Source: Entrophospora sp. SA101
Taxonomy: Eukaryota > Glomeromycota > Glomeromycetes > Entrophosporales > Entrophosporaceae
DNA: 42,028 bases
Assembly: GCA_958430865.1 (NCBI GenBank)
Contig: CAUDNR010003624.1
Location: forward strand, 33,156 to 75,183
Direction: 5' to 3'
Below the pieces are notes generated by a model, which saw nothing but the letters and a program-made list of their open reading frames with translations, made no database searches and was not told the origin of the DNA. The position numbers and the translations under genes were made by a program. Below, in pieces: positions 1 to 12,122 of the stretch (position 1 is the first letter of the stretch; each line of letters starts with the position of its first letter).

Positions 1-1248
1 ATTGACAAAAAAAATATTTATTTGGTATGAAAGTTGGAAATTAAAAACAAAATTTATATTATATATTATGGTGGTCGGATTATTATTGTATTAAAAAAAA
101 ATTTTGCAATAGAAATAAAATATAAATTAGAACAAAGTATTTTTTAATTTATAATTCCATCATCATTGTTTAAAATATTTAGAATTTTGTCTAATAACTA
201 TATATTAATATATAAAAACTTTTTGTATTGTTTCAAATCTCAATTATCAAATACTACGCATCTATATCTATCTGTGAAATGTCACGTGAATATCTGATAA
301 TGTGTGTGTTGAAACTTCGTGTAACATCTATGATTCAAAGATTTAAAATCGTAAATTCATTTTTATTGGTCATTGATATGATTTCTTTTAAAATAACAAC
401 AATATAGATGACAAACAATAGCAGCGGCATAGTAGTAATCATTAATAATGGTAAAATAATATTGGCAATTAATTCTGGGCCCGACAGCTTAAAATAGATT
501 TGTCCCATTATTATTACTATAGACTGAAACGTTTTTGGGCCTATAATAATAATACGAAACCAATTTAGGCTGCAAAACACATGCTTGTGATGGGACCCGA
601 CCAGGACCAGGTTGATATGAGTTATAAAATTGCGTCATATATACAAATAAGGTTTTTTTTTATTAGTAGAGATGGTTGACTCAGCCGCAGTTTAACCGCG
701 GTTTAACCAATCGCAATACAGTTTATTAAAATCGCGGTTGTTATAATTAACCAATCATATTTAAGTCGAACGTTTCAGTTAAACCATGAGATAGTTGAAA
801 CCGCGGTTGAACCGAGACCTGATCTACAATTAGTTCTTGGAATCTGTCTTAAAAAATACAGACTTTCTAGAGGTTTTTAAAATTCCAAATATCCGAGTTT
901 TACTATGCAAATCGGATATTGTTTCTAAGCCAAAAACGTTCCAATTACATATAAGAGTGGTATTAACTCGAAATCATGATTTTTGACGTTGTTCTTGTTT
1001 CTATTGAAAACGAAGAATATGAAAAATGGGAGATGTCACTCTTTAAAATTCACAACATCGGAATAAACACCATAACTTTTATTAAAGAATCTGACTGTTA
1101 ACAATTTTGCTAGCAGACAAATAGATTAATTTTAAAATTCTGCAAAATGTTTATTTCATTTCATGTTAAAAGATAAGTTTTACGGCTTTATAATAAATAA
1201 TCTATTAAATAAATAATATTATACGTCTAATAATAAATTATTGTATAA
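1..1248. other. Intergenic AT-rich DNA
   Basis: No convincing gene. A hydrophobic minus-strand frame at 335-580 is open but has no recognisable family and is probably chance. The only structure seen is the inverted-repeat element at 667-826, listed separately. Confidence 0.6.
667..826. repeat. MITE-like inverted repeat with AACCGCGGTT cores
   Basis: The left end begins TAGAGATGG and carries TTTAACCGCGGTTTAACC. The reverse complement of the right end begins TAGATCAGG and carries TTCAACCGCGGTTTCAAC. The 160-bp segment could therefore fold back imperfectly. TAG-starting ends with this core resemble hAT-type non-autonomous elements. No clean 8-bp target duplication was found. Confidence 0.45.
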
Positions 1249-2765
1249 TTAATTCCATGAAATTGTAAATCCACCATCACACAACGAAATTCCTAATCCT
1301 CTAATAATTAATTTTTGGTTTTCATTTTGCCACTCAGTATTATCATTTTTATTATTGGAACAAAATTTCTTTTCGCCGTTTCTAGTCTTAACCTTTACCT
1401 CAACAGTATTTCCATTATTATTAGAATCTTGTTGCAATAGTACACCAAAAATTTCAATTTCATCAATAAATGAACCCCGCCCTTTATAATTAAATGATAT
1501 GCCTTCGATGCTTAAACATTGATTTTCTACAGTAAATGTTACAAAGGTGTATTGATCTCCCAGAAGCTCCAATAAAGTTTCACCATCATCTAAATATAAT
1601 TCGCCTTTTGCTTTGCCCTTGGCATCTAAAGCAATCAACAAGTGAATTCCACTGGCACGTGTTTCAAATGAAGTTAAGCTGGAACGGCAATTTAATGGTA
1701 TGATTGAACCGCCATAAACGTGCACTGGTATCTTTTCTAACGGTGCATCCACTTCCATCCATTTTCCTTTTCCTGGTTCTTGCTCAGATTCGACCACCAA
1801 TTTCAATCCAGTCATGAACTCATACCATATTCCCGCTGGAAAATACCCTTTAACTTTTGTACAATTTGGTTCTGTCACCGGTGTAACTAACAATAACCCA
1901 TTTCCAACTAAAAATTGTTTATCGATCTCTAATGCATCTTCACCATTAGGTTCTAAAAACCATAACGGTCTAATCACTGGTGTTCCTCTTGTGGCAGCAC
2001 AATAAAATGACGTGTACCAATATGGTAACATCTTGTATCTAATTTCTAACCATGTTTTACAAATTTGTTTAACATCATCTTCCCATCGATAAACTTCTTG
2101 ACCTGGCATATTTATGGCGTTATGATTTCTAAAAAATGGATAGAAGCAACCCAACTGGTGCCACCTGATTGCAAGTTCCCGTTCGCACTTACCATTGAAC
2201 CCACCTACATCAGCACCAACCAATGGAATTGCAAAGAATTGAAAAGAAATAACCCCAGCGATTGAATGCGCCATGCTTTCCCATTCTGACCAATTATCGC
2301 CTAGCCAATGAGCAGCGTACTTGCCGCTACCAGGAAATGTGGAACGTGACAAGACAAAAGGGCGTCTTTTGGGATAAATTTCGCACAATGACTTGTATGT
2401 CACCATTGCCTCCATATGACCAAATAAGTTATGGGCATTGTATTCTGTGATTCCAGAATGATGAAATGCATCCATGGGTGAAGTTCTGGTGAATAGAGGA
2501 GATTTTTTACCACAATTATTAATATCATATGGAGGATTGTTAACAGAGTGTGGCTCTGGTTCTTGTACCGCTATTGCAGATAGAGCTATTTTTTTTATCG
2601 CATTTGTAACTTGCAGGTGTTCTTCATCTTCATCGTTCATCACAGTATTTGCCATATCATCAACTGTCTGATCAGCAGAAGGTATCATAATAATATCATC
2701 TCTTCGATCTTCATTTGATTCGTGAGACAAATCACCATCAATAAAGCTTGCTATTTCATTCATAT
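1249..2765 (-). CDS. GH31 alpha-glucosidase, C-terminal exon only (5' part missing)
   Basis: C-terminal half of a glycoside hydrolase family 31 alpha-glucosidase of the secreted/lysosomal type, which removes terminal alpha-linked glucose. The frame (504 residues) opens at the M of the family's catalytic DMNE motif (MNEIASF). The bases just upstream read TATAG/AT, so an intron acceptor splits the nucleophile Asp codon (G/AT). Further motifs are NNPPYDINN, HNLFGHMEA, the RPFVLSRSTFPGSGKY block, and the acid/base Asp at about residue 156 in HWLGDNWSEW. The C-terminal beta domain follows and ends with a normal stop. An acidic insertion of about 60 residues sits after MNE. About half of a normal GH31 protein, including the signal peptide and the residues before MNE, should lie upstream on the minus strand, but no such exon is visible before the F-box gene. 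It is therefore truncated, rearranged or a pseudogene. The family call is firm; functionality is doubtful. Confidence 0.87.
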
Positions 2766-3300
2766 CTATAATGAATTATATTTAGCTTATTAATTAAAGG
2801 CAATATAATAATAAAAAATGATATATTATTCTAACTGGTTGAATCTTAACTCTTGAAATTTATCATTTAATTGTGTTCACTTTGTCTGGTTTTGTTGCAG
2901 TATGCCCCACATAAAAAAAATTTATATCAAATATGTAAAGCAAAAGTAAAAACTATTTTTACCTACAAAGATATGAGCTGTTAAATTATCAGGTTTCTTG
3001 CTATTTAATGAGTGGTCCTGGATTATGGATATAAAATATATAAAATTCATATATTTAAATATATAAAATAATTAGAATGTGTTCAAAAGAATCTTCATTA
3101 ATAATGTAAATTTATTTCTTCAATAACCACAATGGTAGATGCTGACTTATTTATTTTACTATATCCAGAAAAAAACTAACAGTAATTGTTACATATAATA
3201 GAAGGAAATTTATTATATTAATTTTTAACAGGTTAATAAACTATCACAGGTCAAAAAGTGGCAAAACAGCCATATTTAAGCCAAGAATTATTGAGGTGTA

Positions 3301-3400
3301 TAAAGTTGGTGTCTGCAACTAAGAAGTTGCAATTTGGGATATTTTAATCTAGGTCACAACTGATTGCAGAATTTCAAATCAGTTGCAGACACTAACTTTA
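3301..3400. repeat. Short element with about 20-bp terminal inverted repeats
   Basis: The left end TAAAGTTGGTGTCTGCAACT is matched by the reverse complement of the right end, TAAAGTTAGTGTCTGCAACT (19 of 20 identical), with about 60 bp between. The size and structure are those of a MITE. No coding content. Confidence 0.6.
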
Positions 3401-4004
3401 GAGACATGGTAGATTTTGAATGTTAAATCTGGGCATCCATTTTTCTGGTAACTTTATGATTATAATTTGCAACTATTATATAAAAAAATAAAAAATCATT
3501 TTTTCAATAAAAAATCTGCATGATTTTAGGCAAAACAATTCTGGATTAGAAAACTCGGATTTTATTTAAGATTATGGACTACTACTAATTGATGCTTATT
3601 CCGTCCTTTATTGATGGATCACGAACAAAAATGTTTTTTGACATTGTAACCAAAAATTAATTCCTATTTCAAGCTGAAATTTCCTAAAAGTAAAATTTAC
3701 ATATTACCTGAACGAAAAATCATGGCATAAATATCTAATGCAGCAAGGATTAAGTTGCCTAATAGATTTATGGGTGTTTATATATGTGTAGTATAAATAT
3801 TAGTATTATTATTAGTATAATATTATTTATTTATAAATATCAGTTAGTCATTTATATTTCTCTTATTACAAACACAATTATTCTCTTTCTTCTTCAATTA
3901 AAAACTTATGTACTATGTAAAAGTCGTTCTACATCACTGATATTGATCAACCTATGTGAGACAGCTCAAGCGCATTTTATTTTATTATAAACATTAATAT
4001 CATT

Positions 4005-4226
4005 GTGTTTTTACTTCAAAGTCAAAATAGAAAAATAAATATACCTCAAATTATAAATCACTCACGAACAACTGATCCTATTTGGAAATTTATTGAAGAA
4101 GTTGATGTCGAACAGATTTGCCAACTTTGTCATAAGCCTCGTATTCAAAAGAAACCAGAATTACCACAATTAAAGGGCATTTTGAGCAAATGCATTCACA
4201 CAAACTATGATAAAATGATATGTTAG
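4005..4226 (+). pseudogene. Possible BED-type zinc-finger relic
   Basis: An open frame of about 73 codons contains DPIWKFIEEV, then CQLC, then LKGILSKCIHTNYDK. An aromatic patch, a Cys pair, then an L-x-x-x-L and Cys/His end is the layout of BED fingers at the N-terminus of hAT transposases. No transposase body follows. The family assignment is tentative. It could also be an unrelated small hypothetical protein. Confidence 0.3.
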
Positions 4227-4690
4227 CAGGTTTGCGCTAAACCCGTTCGAGTGAATTTGGCTTTAAATAACATGCTTAAGAATATTTATATAACTACGTT
4301 AATATTATGTAACTTATACTTCGAATTTGATCGCTCAAAAAGCCTTTTTTTAAAAAAAGTTCAATCTGCTTGAACTCTAAAACTGGATTAAGACGAACCT
4401 AAGCTGAACTGACGAGCAATTTAACATCGCCATCATTTTAATCTAATACTTCACGTTCATCTTCCCCATTTTCATTTCTCGACCTTCTAACTCGCCAATC
4501 GCATTACAATTACTAATACCACATGTTTAACACCAACGATCTAAAATAAGGAAATAAATTTCCCGAATATAGATTTTTAAAAAGCCCCTACGAATAAGAA
4601 TATATATATAAATTGATATAATAAAAAAAATACCATACTAATACTATACCATACCATACTACTATACTATATGTATACTTTATCATCAGG

Positions 4691-4779
4691 AAATGCAAAC
4701 TTACGCGGGATCAAAATTGACCAGCATTATACGGACGTTATCAGAATGCTGGTTAATTTTGGCCTGGTGTAAGTTTATG
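4691..4779. repeat. Fold-back (hairpin) repeat
   Basis: The left arm containing CAAACTTACGC and CAAAATTGACCAGCATT pairs with a right arm whose reverse complement contains TAAACTTACAC and CAAAATTAACCAGCATT. Arms are about 35 bp with a loop of about 16 bp. It is non-coding and probably a small snap-back MITE. Confidence 0.55.
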
Positions 4780-5155
4780 TAATAGTATTTTTAGGTAACG
4801 ACGGGAAAGTGTACCGAGAATGCGTTTTTCTAATTATATATGATATATGTATTCATTCTGCATCCATACAGTGGCCGACACCCATTCATAATTTCATAGA
4901 TTTATTGTCTTATTTTAGTTATAAGCAAGCACATAATAATGACAATTTCAAACCCCGATTTGTTCGGAGCCTTAAGAAAAGGTAAGACAAAAAAGACAAG
5001 AATTAGTTAGCAGTAATAAACCAACAGAAAGTGAAAACTTTACCAAAAAGCTGTGTTTTGAATTGGAATTGAGTTGTTAACTTTGTGACAATATTTAACG
5101 TTGTTATGGTAATGGCAATGTAATCATATACTCGCAATAAACCAATCAGGTTTAT

Positions 5156-6595
5156 TTATTTGAAATCTTTATAAAAATTTACAAATCTTAAATCTTGATA
5201 TTTCTTTAATAAATCGCCTAATACTAATCCACCTCTTTCCCGAAAAAATTCTTCATTTTTAAATATTTTTATTGTAAAAGGTTTAGGTCCTCTCCAATTC
5301 TTCATTAAAGCATCAAAAGAATTAACATCAGAAATGATAACTCTATTATCAAAAGTTATAGTTCTTAATTTTTTTGGTAAGGTTTGATTTAAAACAGTCA
5401 ATACTTTATCAGCATCCAATATATAATCCCAGCGAAATCCAGCAAGTTCAATGTCTTTTAATTTGATACAATTATTAAATAAATAAGTTAGCTGTTCATC
5501 TGCTTCATTTCTGTAAAATATAGATAAATATTCCAGATTTTGACAAATCTGTCCAATTGATTGAATCATTTCTCCCAAACACTTTTCTTTATTTAATTCA
5601 CCACAAATATTCAGACATTTAAGATTTTTCCCATTGTTTTTAATAAAATCTAACAAATTTGACAGCTGTTTGTGACCAGAAATTGATAGAGAAAATTCTT
5701 CAATATTTGGAAGAAAAACAGATTTTAAAAATTTCAATCTTCCAGAATTATTTAATATCAAAGTCTTTAAATTTTGAAATGTTGGTAATAATAAAAAAAT
5801 TGAGCTATTTTTCCCATTGCTTTGACAATAAACTATCGATCTCGAATGAATTGAGATTGCTTGTTTGAAATCTTCTGATAAAACCATGTCGTTTTCGGTA
5901 TTATAAGTATTATAAATAGTTAATGATTTAATTTGATTTTGTGCTTTAATCAATCGAGCTAGACTATAATCAGCCTTATTATTATCAAATGAACAACTGG
6001 CATTTCGTACTTCTATATTAATATATTGAATCTTTTCACAAGTATTTGCTAATTTATCAAAAAATTTAGTTCCATCAGAAAAATAGCAACTTAGCTCATT
6101 AAGATTCTGGAAACAAGTGTCAAATCTACAATGATTAGTCAATAATTCACACCCTTTATTTGCAGTTGCAAGCTCTCGAATAGTCGAATGATCTAAAACA
6201 AAGTCTAATAATCTTTCTTTTAACGTGTCAAATTTACTCTTATCGATCAACTTTCTTAAACGACAAAAATAAGACCAAAAATCTAGTTTCGTAGCAAATT
6301 TAGCGTAGTTGTATAATGGCGGGTTTTCCAATAAATCAAAATTTATTTTAATGTCATTTTCTACCAAGAAATTCTTATCTTCTACGAAAAAACAATTAAT
6401 TATGATCTTGATGCTATTTTCATAAGCCAATGGATTTCTCCATAAAGTTGGAATATTGTTTCTGTGCCATTGTTTATTAACAAGAATGCAAGAATGTAAT
6501 GTTCCATTATCATATTTAATGTGTTTAAATATTTCTGATAAAATTTCTGGTGGTATAGTCAACATTCTTGGAAAAACAAAACAATTTAGTATCAA
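5156..6595 (-). CDS. F-box protein with LRR-like C-terminal region
   Basis: Single-exon, 479 codons, with its own stop. The likely start is the second Met (position about 6565), because the F-box begins there: MLTIPPEILSEIF, then SCILVNKQWHRNNIPTLWRNP at about residues 35-57. F-box proteins act as substrate receptors of SCF ubiquitin ligases by binding Skp1. The rest is Leu/Ile/Asn-rich with irregular leucine-rich segments (for example LKTLILNNSGRLKFL, LKDIELAGF, LRTITFDN), consistent with a substrate-binding LRR-like fold. Genes of this architecture form very large families in arbuscular mycorrhizal fungi. The substrate cannot be inferred. It is transcribed divergently from the RalGAP-beta gene, about 130 bp apart, so the two may share a promoter region. 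Confidence 0.85.
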   Translation of the reverse strand: MILNCFVFPRMLTIPPEILSEIFKHIKYDNGTLHSCILVNKQWHRNNIPTLWRNPLAYENSIKIIINCFFVEDKNFLVENDIKINFDLLENPPLYNYAKFATKLDFWSYFCRLRKLIDKSKFDTLKERLLDFVLDHSTIRELATANKGCELLTNHCRFDTCFQNLNELSCYFSDGTKFFDKLANTCEKIQYINIEVRNASCSFDNNKADYSLARLIKAQNQIKSLTIYNTYNTENDMVLSEDFKQAISIHSRSIVYCQSNGKNSSIFLLLPTFQNLKTLILNNSGRLKFLKSVFLPNIEEFSLSISGHKQLSNLLDFIKNNGKNLKCLNICGELNKEKCLGEMIQSIGQICQNLEYLSIFYRNEADEQLTYLFNNCIKLKDIELAGFRWDYILDADKVLTVLNQTLPKKLRTITFDNRVIISDVNSFDALMKNWRGPKPFTIKIFKNEEFFRERGGLVLGDLLKKYQDLRFVNFYKDFK

Positions 6596-6725
6596 GTAAA
6601 TGTCACAATTTTATCATCTGTTACACAACATATGTCACATAAAGTTTAGAAAGTTTACAGTTAATAGTAACAAAAAATATTAATACAATCTGGTTTTTTT
6701 AAATTCTTACCTTATATAACTGATA

Positions 6726-9700
6726 ATGTTTCTATCATGGATTTCTCAATTAGGTCTTCTTAAACTTAACCCCGGTATTTTAAAGTTTTATTTGTATATA
6801 AATATACTTTTTTAAATTTTGGTTCAATCTGGGACTTTTTGCTGATTAGTTATTTATTTATTTATTTTTTTTTTTTTGGTAGATAGTAATGTTTTGGCTA
6901 AATTTCCTTTGAATGTAAGAAAAGTGCTTATTTCAGAGATAACACAAACATTACTTCAAGCGCATGATCCAAACTTATTATCATCAACTTATCATGTAAA
7001 ATGGGTTATGGAAGCAATAGGTCAAGGTTTTACCTTGCCATTGGAGGAAATGACAATAACATCAAATTCAAAAGAATTGTATTCTCAATGGTTATTTGAA
7101 CCAAATTTTCGACCTGCTGCAATAAGAGAAGCAACGGGGAAACCTGAAGAACAAGAATTTTGGCAGGTATGATAAATTTGATTAAATGTTTATAAATACA
7201 ACTATTTTTTTTTTTAAAAAAATAAATTTAAATAACCATGAAACTAAATAATGAATTATTTTTAGACTATTTTTCATCATTATTCATTATTGTTTCAACC
7301 TAGATCTGTTAGTACCAATAATAATAATAATAATAACAGTAATAATAATACTAGTTCATCAACATCAACACCAACCACTCCAGGATTTCCATCATCGATC
7401 AATCAACCCAATTCAAATTATGCATATTTACAACATCATATCGAGTTATGTAAAGGAGTATTGATCGTGTTGACCATGGCAGGACGTACTTTAGGAACGC
7501 AATTTAGCGAAGAGACTTGGTTAGTTTTATTAAAAGTAATTTTAGGAATAACAGACTCTTTATTAAGAGAACATACATCTGTAACGTTGGCTGAAAAAAA
7601 CATTGAAAAAAAAACTATAACCACCATGGCAGATGAGCTATGTGAACATTTATTGAGAGTGCTATTTGAATTATGGTTAAGATCGAACATTAGTAAAATA
7701 GAAATGTGGGACATATTTAAAAAATGTTTTAATCAATGGACATACCGACATCAAGCTCTTCTACAGTGGAATGCTACTACATTAGCATTTACTCAAAGAG
7801 TGGTTAGGTTGTTGTATGGTCCAAAAGAAGGATCCGAGACTGTTAATATTTCAGTGGGTGGATATAATGTTGGATTAGATCTTAACACCGATTTTGTTTA
7901 TTTTGCATGGTATCAAATGATTTATCTGGTCAATAATCCTTGTGTTTTGCCTTCACCGAATTTTTCTTTGGCAATATCTGGAATAGCTAGAATAGTTGAT
8001 TCTTTTCTAATAATTGGTAGTTTAAATAACCAACGACCTACCATAAAAGATACTGAAACTTCTCATGCTTATTTAACACCTGATGGAAATACAATATTAA
8101 ATATGTTTGGTCGGTGGTTATTTCAAGCTTGTAGTATCAAAAGCACTGACCTTGGCTTTGAAAAAGGAAGAGCAGAAGCTTATGGTATACTATGTAGGAT
8201 ATTCTGTATACCTCAATGCCGGGAAAAATTTTTACGTACTTATATCACTCAGTTTTATTATGTGTTGAGTGAAGGATTGCGAACAATCAGCTGTCTGCCT
8301 ACAATTCTTATGAACACAAAATCACTTTTTGCAACTGAATTGGAAGGTGTAAGAATGATGGTACCGGATTTTATAATAGGTATTAAGATGATTTTACCTA
8401 AATTGGCTCCTGATTTTTATACTGATATACCTCTGGAGGAATTAAGGCTTGCAGCAATCAAAGTCACAAGTACAATTATGTGTTTGCCAAATCATTTCGA
8501 AAAAGTATCCCTAAAAGAAAATTGGAGTGAAGGAATGGATTTTAATGGTGATAGATTTGTTGTTGGCGATCCTGACGAGATAGTTGTTCATGAATTAGTA
8601 AGTTATTATTTATCATTTATTATTTATTACTTAATATCAACAAATTTTATATCAATGCATACATACATATTATATCTATATAGATACGAGTATTGTATTC
8701 TGAAGAAGACAACCAAGAACAACCAAATGGTCAAAAAATATTAGAACCTTTCACAGCTGTAAGCTTTTATATATAAAATTTGTAAATAATTGTGTGTATA
8801 TATATTTATTTATTTGATTTTCCTTTTTTGTAGCTCAAAGTTCATATTTTAGAGCTTCTTTTAACTTCATTAAAAACCGAGCATTCTTCGTATAATCTTC
8901 GATATTTACTCCATTTAATAAATGTTTATGTTATTGAGGATGTTGCTTTTTGCCCCGGATTAGTTGGGTTAGTTGTAAAATCAATTCAAGAGAAGGTAAA
9001 TATGCTACTCCGCTGTTATAAAAACTTTATTCTTTATTTATTTATGCTTTTCTCTCTTTTTATTTTTTTAAACAGGTCTTTACAATGAATCTTCCATCAG
9101 ATGTTACGCTATATGCATTTGATGTATTAAAAGATTTTGTAGGCTTATATGAGTATGTTCAAAGAGATAGTAAGGTATTGTAAATATTTTTATTAGTTTT
9201 ACTTATTATAATAGTAACAAAAGCAAAACCTATATATTTACATATAGGTTTACATTTTTATTTAATTTTATAGAATTGTGCTAGAGAATTAGTACTATCG
9301 TTTTCTCGCTACATTGACACTTTATTAGCAGGGAGTTGTGGAGGTTTGGTAATTGTTTAAACTCTTTATTCCAAATGTGAAAATTTGGTTTACACTAAAA
9401 TTTTTATTTTTATTCTTTTATGATCAATTAAATTTTAGGCATCTACATGTCAATTAATTGAGCGTGCATATGATTGTATGATTCGATGGATTCTTGCAGG
9501 TCAATGGATAGTTGGTGATCGTGATTGTCATGAAGCAGTAATTTTAACTATTAGTAAAGGAATTTCATTGAACCCAGTCAGTGAAGATGAAAGCAGTTCT
9601 CAGCCAAATTCACCAGTTGAAAAGAAAAGAGGTCGCAAAGAAAGTACTTCTAACAAACTTTTTTCACCGAGAGTTACTAGAATTGGTACAAGTAGTAGTG

Positions 9701-12122
9701 AAAATATTGGATATCAGAGTGGATCAAATAAATGTTGGAAGAGAGGTGAATTGTCAGTCAAAATTGCTGCTGATATTGCAATGTCACAATTTCTCAATCA
9801 TCTGGGAAATTTTCCTGCATGGGGTGATCATATTGGGCCAAGTAGAGTTTCTACACTTTTCAATCATGACTTGGAATTGGCTAAATTACACATTCCAGAA
9901 TTAGTTAGATACTTCTTAATTGATGGTAGAGTGATAGTTGGTTTTGTGGAAATGCCAAAACATCCTATTTGGGCAATTAATGGTGATCCAATTACACCAA
10001 ATGTTACTACTCCAGGAACACCAAACACTCCTAAAACATTTGCAAATTCACCTTCATCATCAACTGCATCACCGGGAACACCATCAACAGCTTCTTCTCT
10101 GGAAACACCTATTGTATTAAACAAATTGCAAGAAGAACCTGATGAGCTAATTGATGCTCCATCAGTAATAATCGTATTGCGTGATAGTACTGGAAAGTAT
10201 TCTTGGACTTCACAAATGCGATACAAATCACAAGGGAATGAGAAATCGCAAAAACTGCCAAGTTCACCAATGCTTGAAGGAGAAAATGACTCTACAAAAT
10301 TAAGAACACCTTCACCTACTTTTCCTTTTAGAGCAAATACACCACCAGGTGTTAATGAAAAACCAGATAATAAGTCTAGCAATTTAGTTTTGCCAAAAGT
10401 TGATGGTTATACTGCAGAGCACATACCATCCGTGGACAAAATATTTAAAGAGGGAAGCGAAAGTTGGGGAGCATATCATGCAATTAAAAAGCTCACATTG
10501 AGACAGAAGGAGGCGGAGAAAAAGGAATTGGCTGTGAAAGATAAAAGAACAAACAATTCAAAGTAAGAGAAGTAAGCGATGTTTATTCTTTGGAAGTGTT
10601 CTTTTATTTGAAATAATAATATTCAATATTAGGAGTTTTTTTTATTATATACTGTTAGTTGTAAAACTTTGCTTGATCAGCTTCATAAGCACTTAGAAAG
10701 GTGACTCTTCATTCTTTATATTTCCTTTTTTTTTTATAAATTACGATTATTAAAATATTATAAAACTGTGTCTCTCTTTTAGTCCACAAGTTTTTAGATT
10801 ATTTATGGCACAGATAGGATTATTATCATTGGAAAATCGTCATCGTGTAATACCATTAAAGATATCGGAAATCCTTGTAAAAGATCTAGAAAGATTTGAT
10901 CAATTGAACGAGTAAATTTTTATTGAATATCTATTTTCACAGATTTATTTATATCCAAATTTGACATTTATCTATTATTAATATTATAGAAGAGATTGTT
11001 TGAGTGCTTCCATTTATTATGCTAAATCAGGCGTTGAAAGTTATGAAATTTTGATCAATCCTCCTCGTATAAGTGAAGACTTTGAAAGGTTTTTGAATAG
11101 CTTAGGATGGCCGGTAACTAATTAAGCAATGATTATAAAATATAAATGTGTGAATCCATATTAATAAATAATTAAACTATAAAGCTATTATTATTATTAT
11201 AGGTTTTAATAGAATCACATCCGGGATATAAAGCAAAGTTAGATCCTGCACATTGTAAAACAGCACCTTACTTCGCAGATAGATGTGTAGAGGTTATTTT
11301 CAGTGTTCCATACTTAATTAGCTTGCCAAATAGTAATTCATCATTGGAATCTTTAATAAAAATTTTTAAAAATATAGCATCAGAAGATTTAGTTTCTATA
11401 GTATGGCTAGAAGATATAACTTCCATTCATAAGATTCCATCAATCATTGAGCAATCTGTATTTGTATATATATTTATATATCCATTACAAAATGCAACTG
11501 GATTATATTGGATAAGGATCCTTATGCCAGTTATATCTTATCAAGGAACATCTGGAAATATAAATTTTCTTGGTGGAGGGAGATCATTAAAAGGTAGAGT
11601 GAGTTGGGGTGCAGACACAACAAAACTTGCAGAAAATCCTTTAGTGAGTAACATTAATTAGTGTTTTATTGCCATTATTGATGCCTTTTTTAAGGAGAGC
11701 ATATTTATATATATATTAATGTTTATTATTTAGTCATTTGGTCCATTAGTGGATGGTATGATTGTAAGTAGGCACACACTAGGTACATTAGTACGCAATA
11801 CAACGATATCTGCATATGAGGCGATCAGATCATTTACAGAAACAAATAGTAAGCCGTATGTATCTTTTAATTAGAAAGTTTAATTTGTAGTCTTTTTTTA
11901 AATGGTTAACAATTCTTATTTAATATATTTATCCTTAAAGATATAATGTAAGACGAAATTTTATAGATGATATGTCTCACAGATATAAATCAAACATGTC
12001 GATTTCAGAGTAAGTACTTTTTTATATCTAATTAATTAAACCATCAGTTTTTAATTATTAATCAATAATCGATCGTTTATTTTTCCTACAGATTTTACAC
12101 TGAAATATTTACAAAAAAATGA
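6726..12122 (+). CDS. RALGAPB: Ral GTPase-activating protein subunit beta
   Basis: Complete hand-built model of 15 exons and 1385 residues: 6726-6774, 6883-7166, 7266-8597, 8684-8758, 8834-8995, 9076-9174, 9274-9348, 9439-10562, 10659-10700, 10783-10911, 10990-11113, 11203-11643, 11734-11855, 11941-12009, 12092-12122. All junctions are GT-AG and keep the frame. Exon 1 (MFLSWISQL) and the 42-bp exon 9 are the least certain. Landmarks matching animal RalGAP-beta are KWVMEAIGQGFTLPLE, GRAEAYGILCRIFC, the LNSLGWP/SHPGYK segment, and the C-terminal Rap-GAP-like domain with GPLVDGMIVSRHTLGTLVR. The protein ends EFYTEIFTKK. The beta subunit pairs with a catalytic alpha subunit to stimulate GTP hydrolysis on Ral-type GTPases. 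It belongs to the TSC2/RapGAP superfamily and is not itself thought to be catalytic. Asn/Ser/Thr-rich low-complexity stretches occur near residues 125-150 and 820-960. Length is close to the roughly 1.5 kb-codon animal protein. Confidence 0.93.

Larger units (their letters stand above)
2766..5155. other. Intergenic region without an intact gene
   Basis: This stretch should hold the 5' exons of the GH31 gene if it were intact, but no GH31 block preceding the DMNE motif was found on the minus strand. It holds a short inverted-repeat element (3301-3400), a possible zinc-finger relic (4005-4226), a fold-back sequence (4691-4779) and low-complexity AT DNA. Confidence 0.6.

Noticed and set aside
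335..580. Hydrophobic 81-codon minus-strand frame
   Set aside because: AT-rich chance frame rich in I/L. No family motif, no supporting splice pattern, and other frames are similarly open.
7436..7714. Minus-strand frame inside the RalGAP-beta gene
   Set aside because: Antisense shadow of exon 3. The plus frame has clear family motifs.
8598..8744. C-terminal extension of RalGAP-beta exon 3
   Set aside because: Begins with the donor GTAAGT. The conserved sequence resumes after the TATATAG acceptor at 8684.
9864..10382. 172-codon antisense frame
   Set aside because: Antisense shadow of the low-complexity part of RalGAP-beta exon 8.
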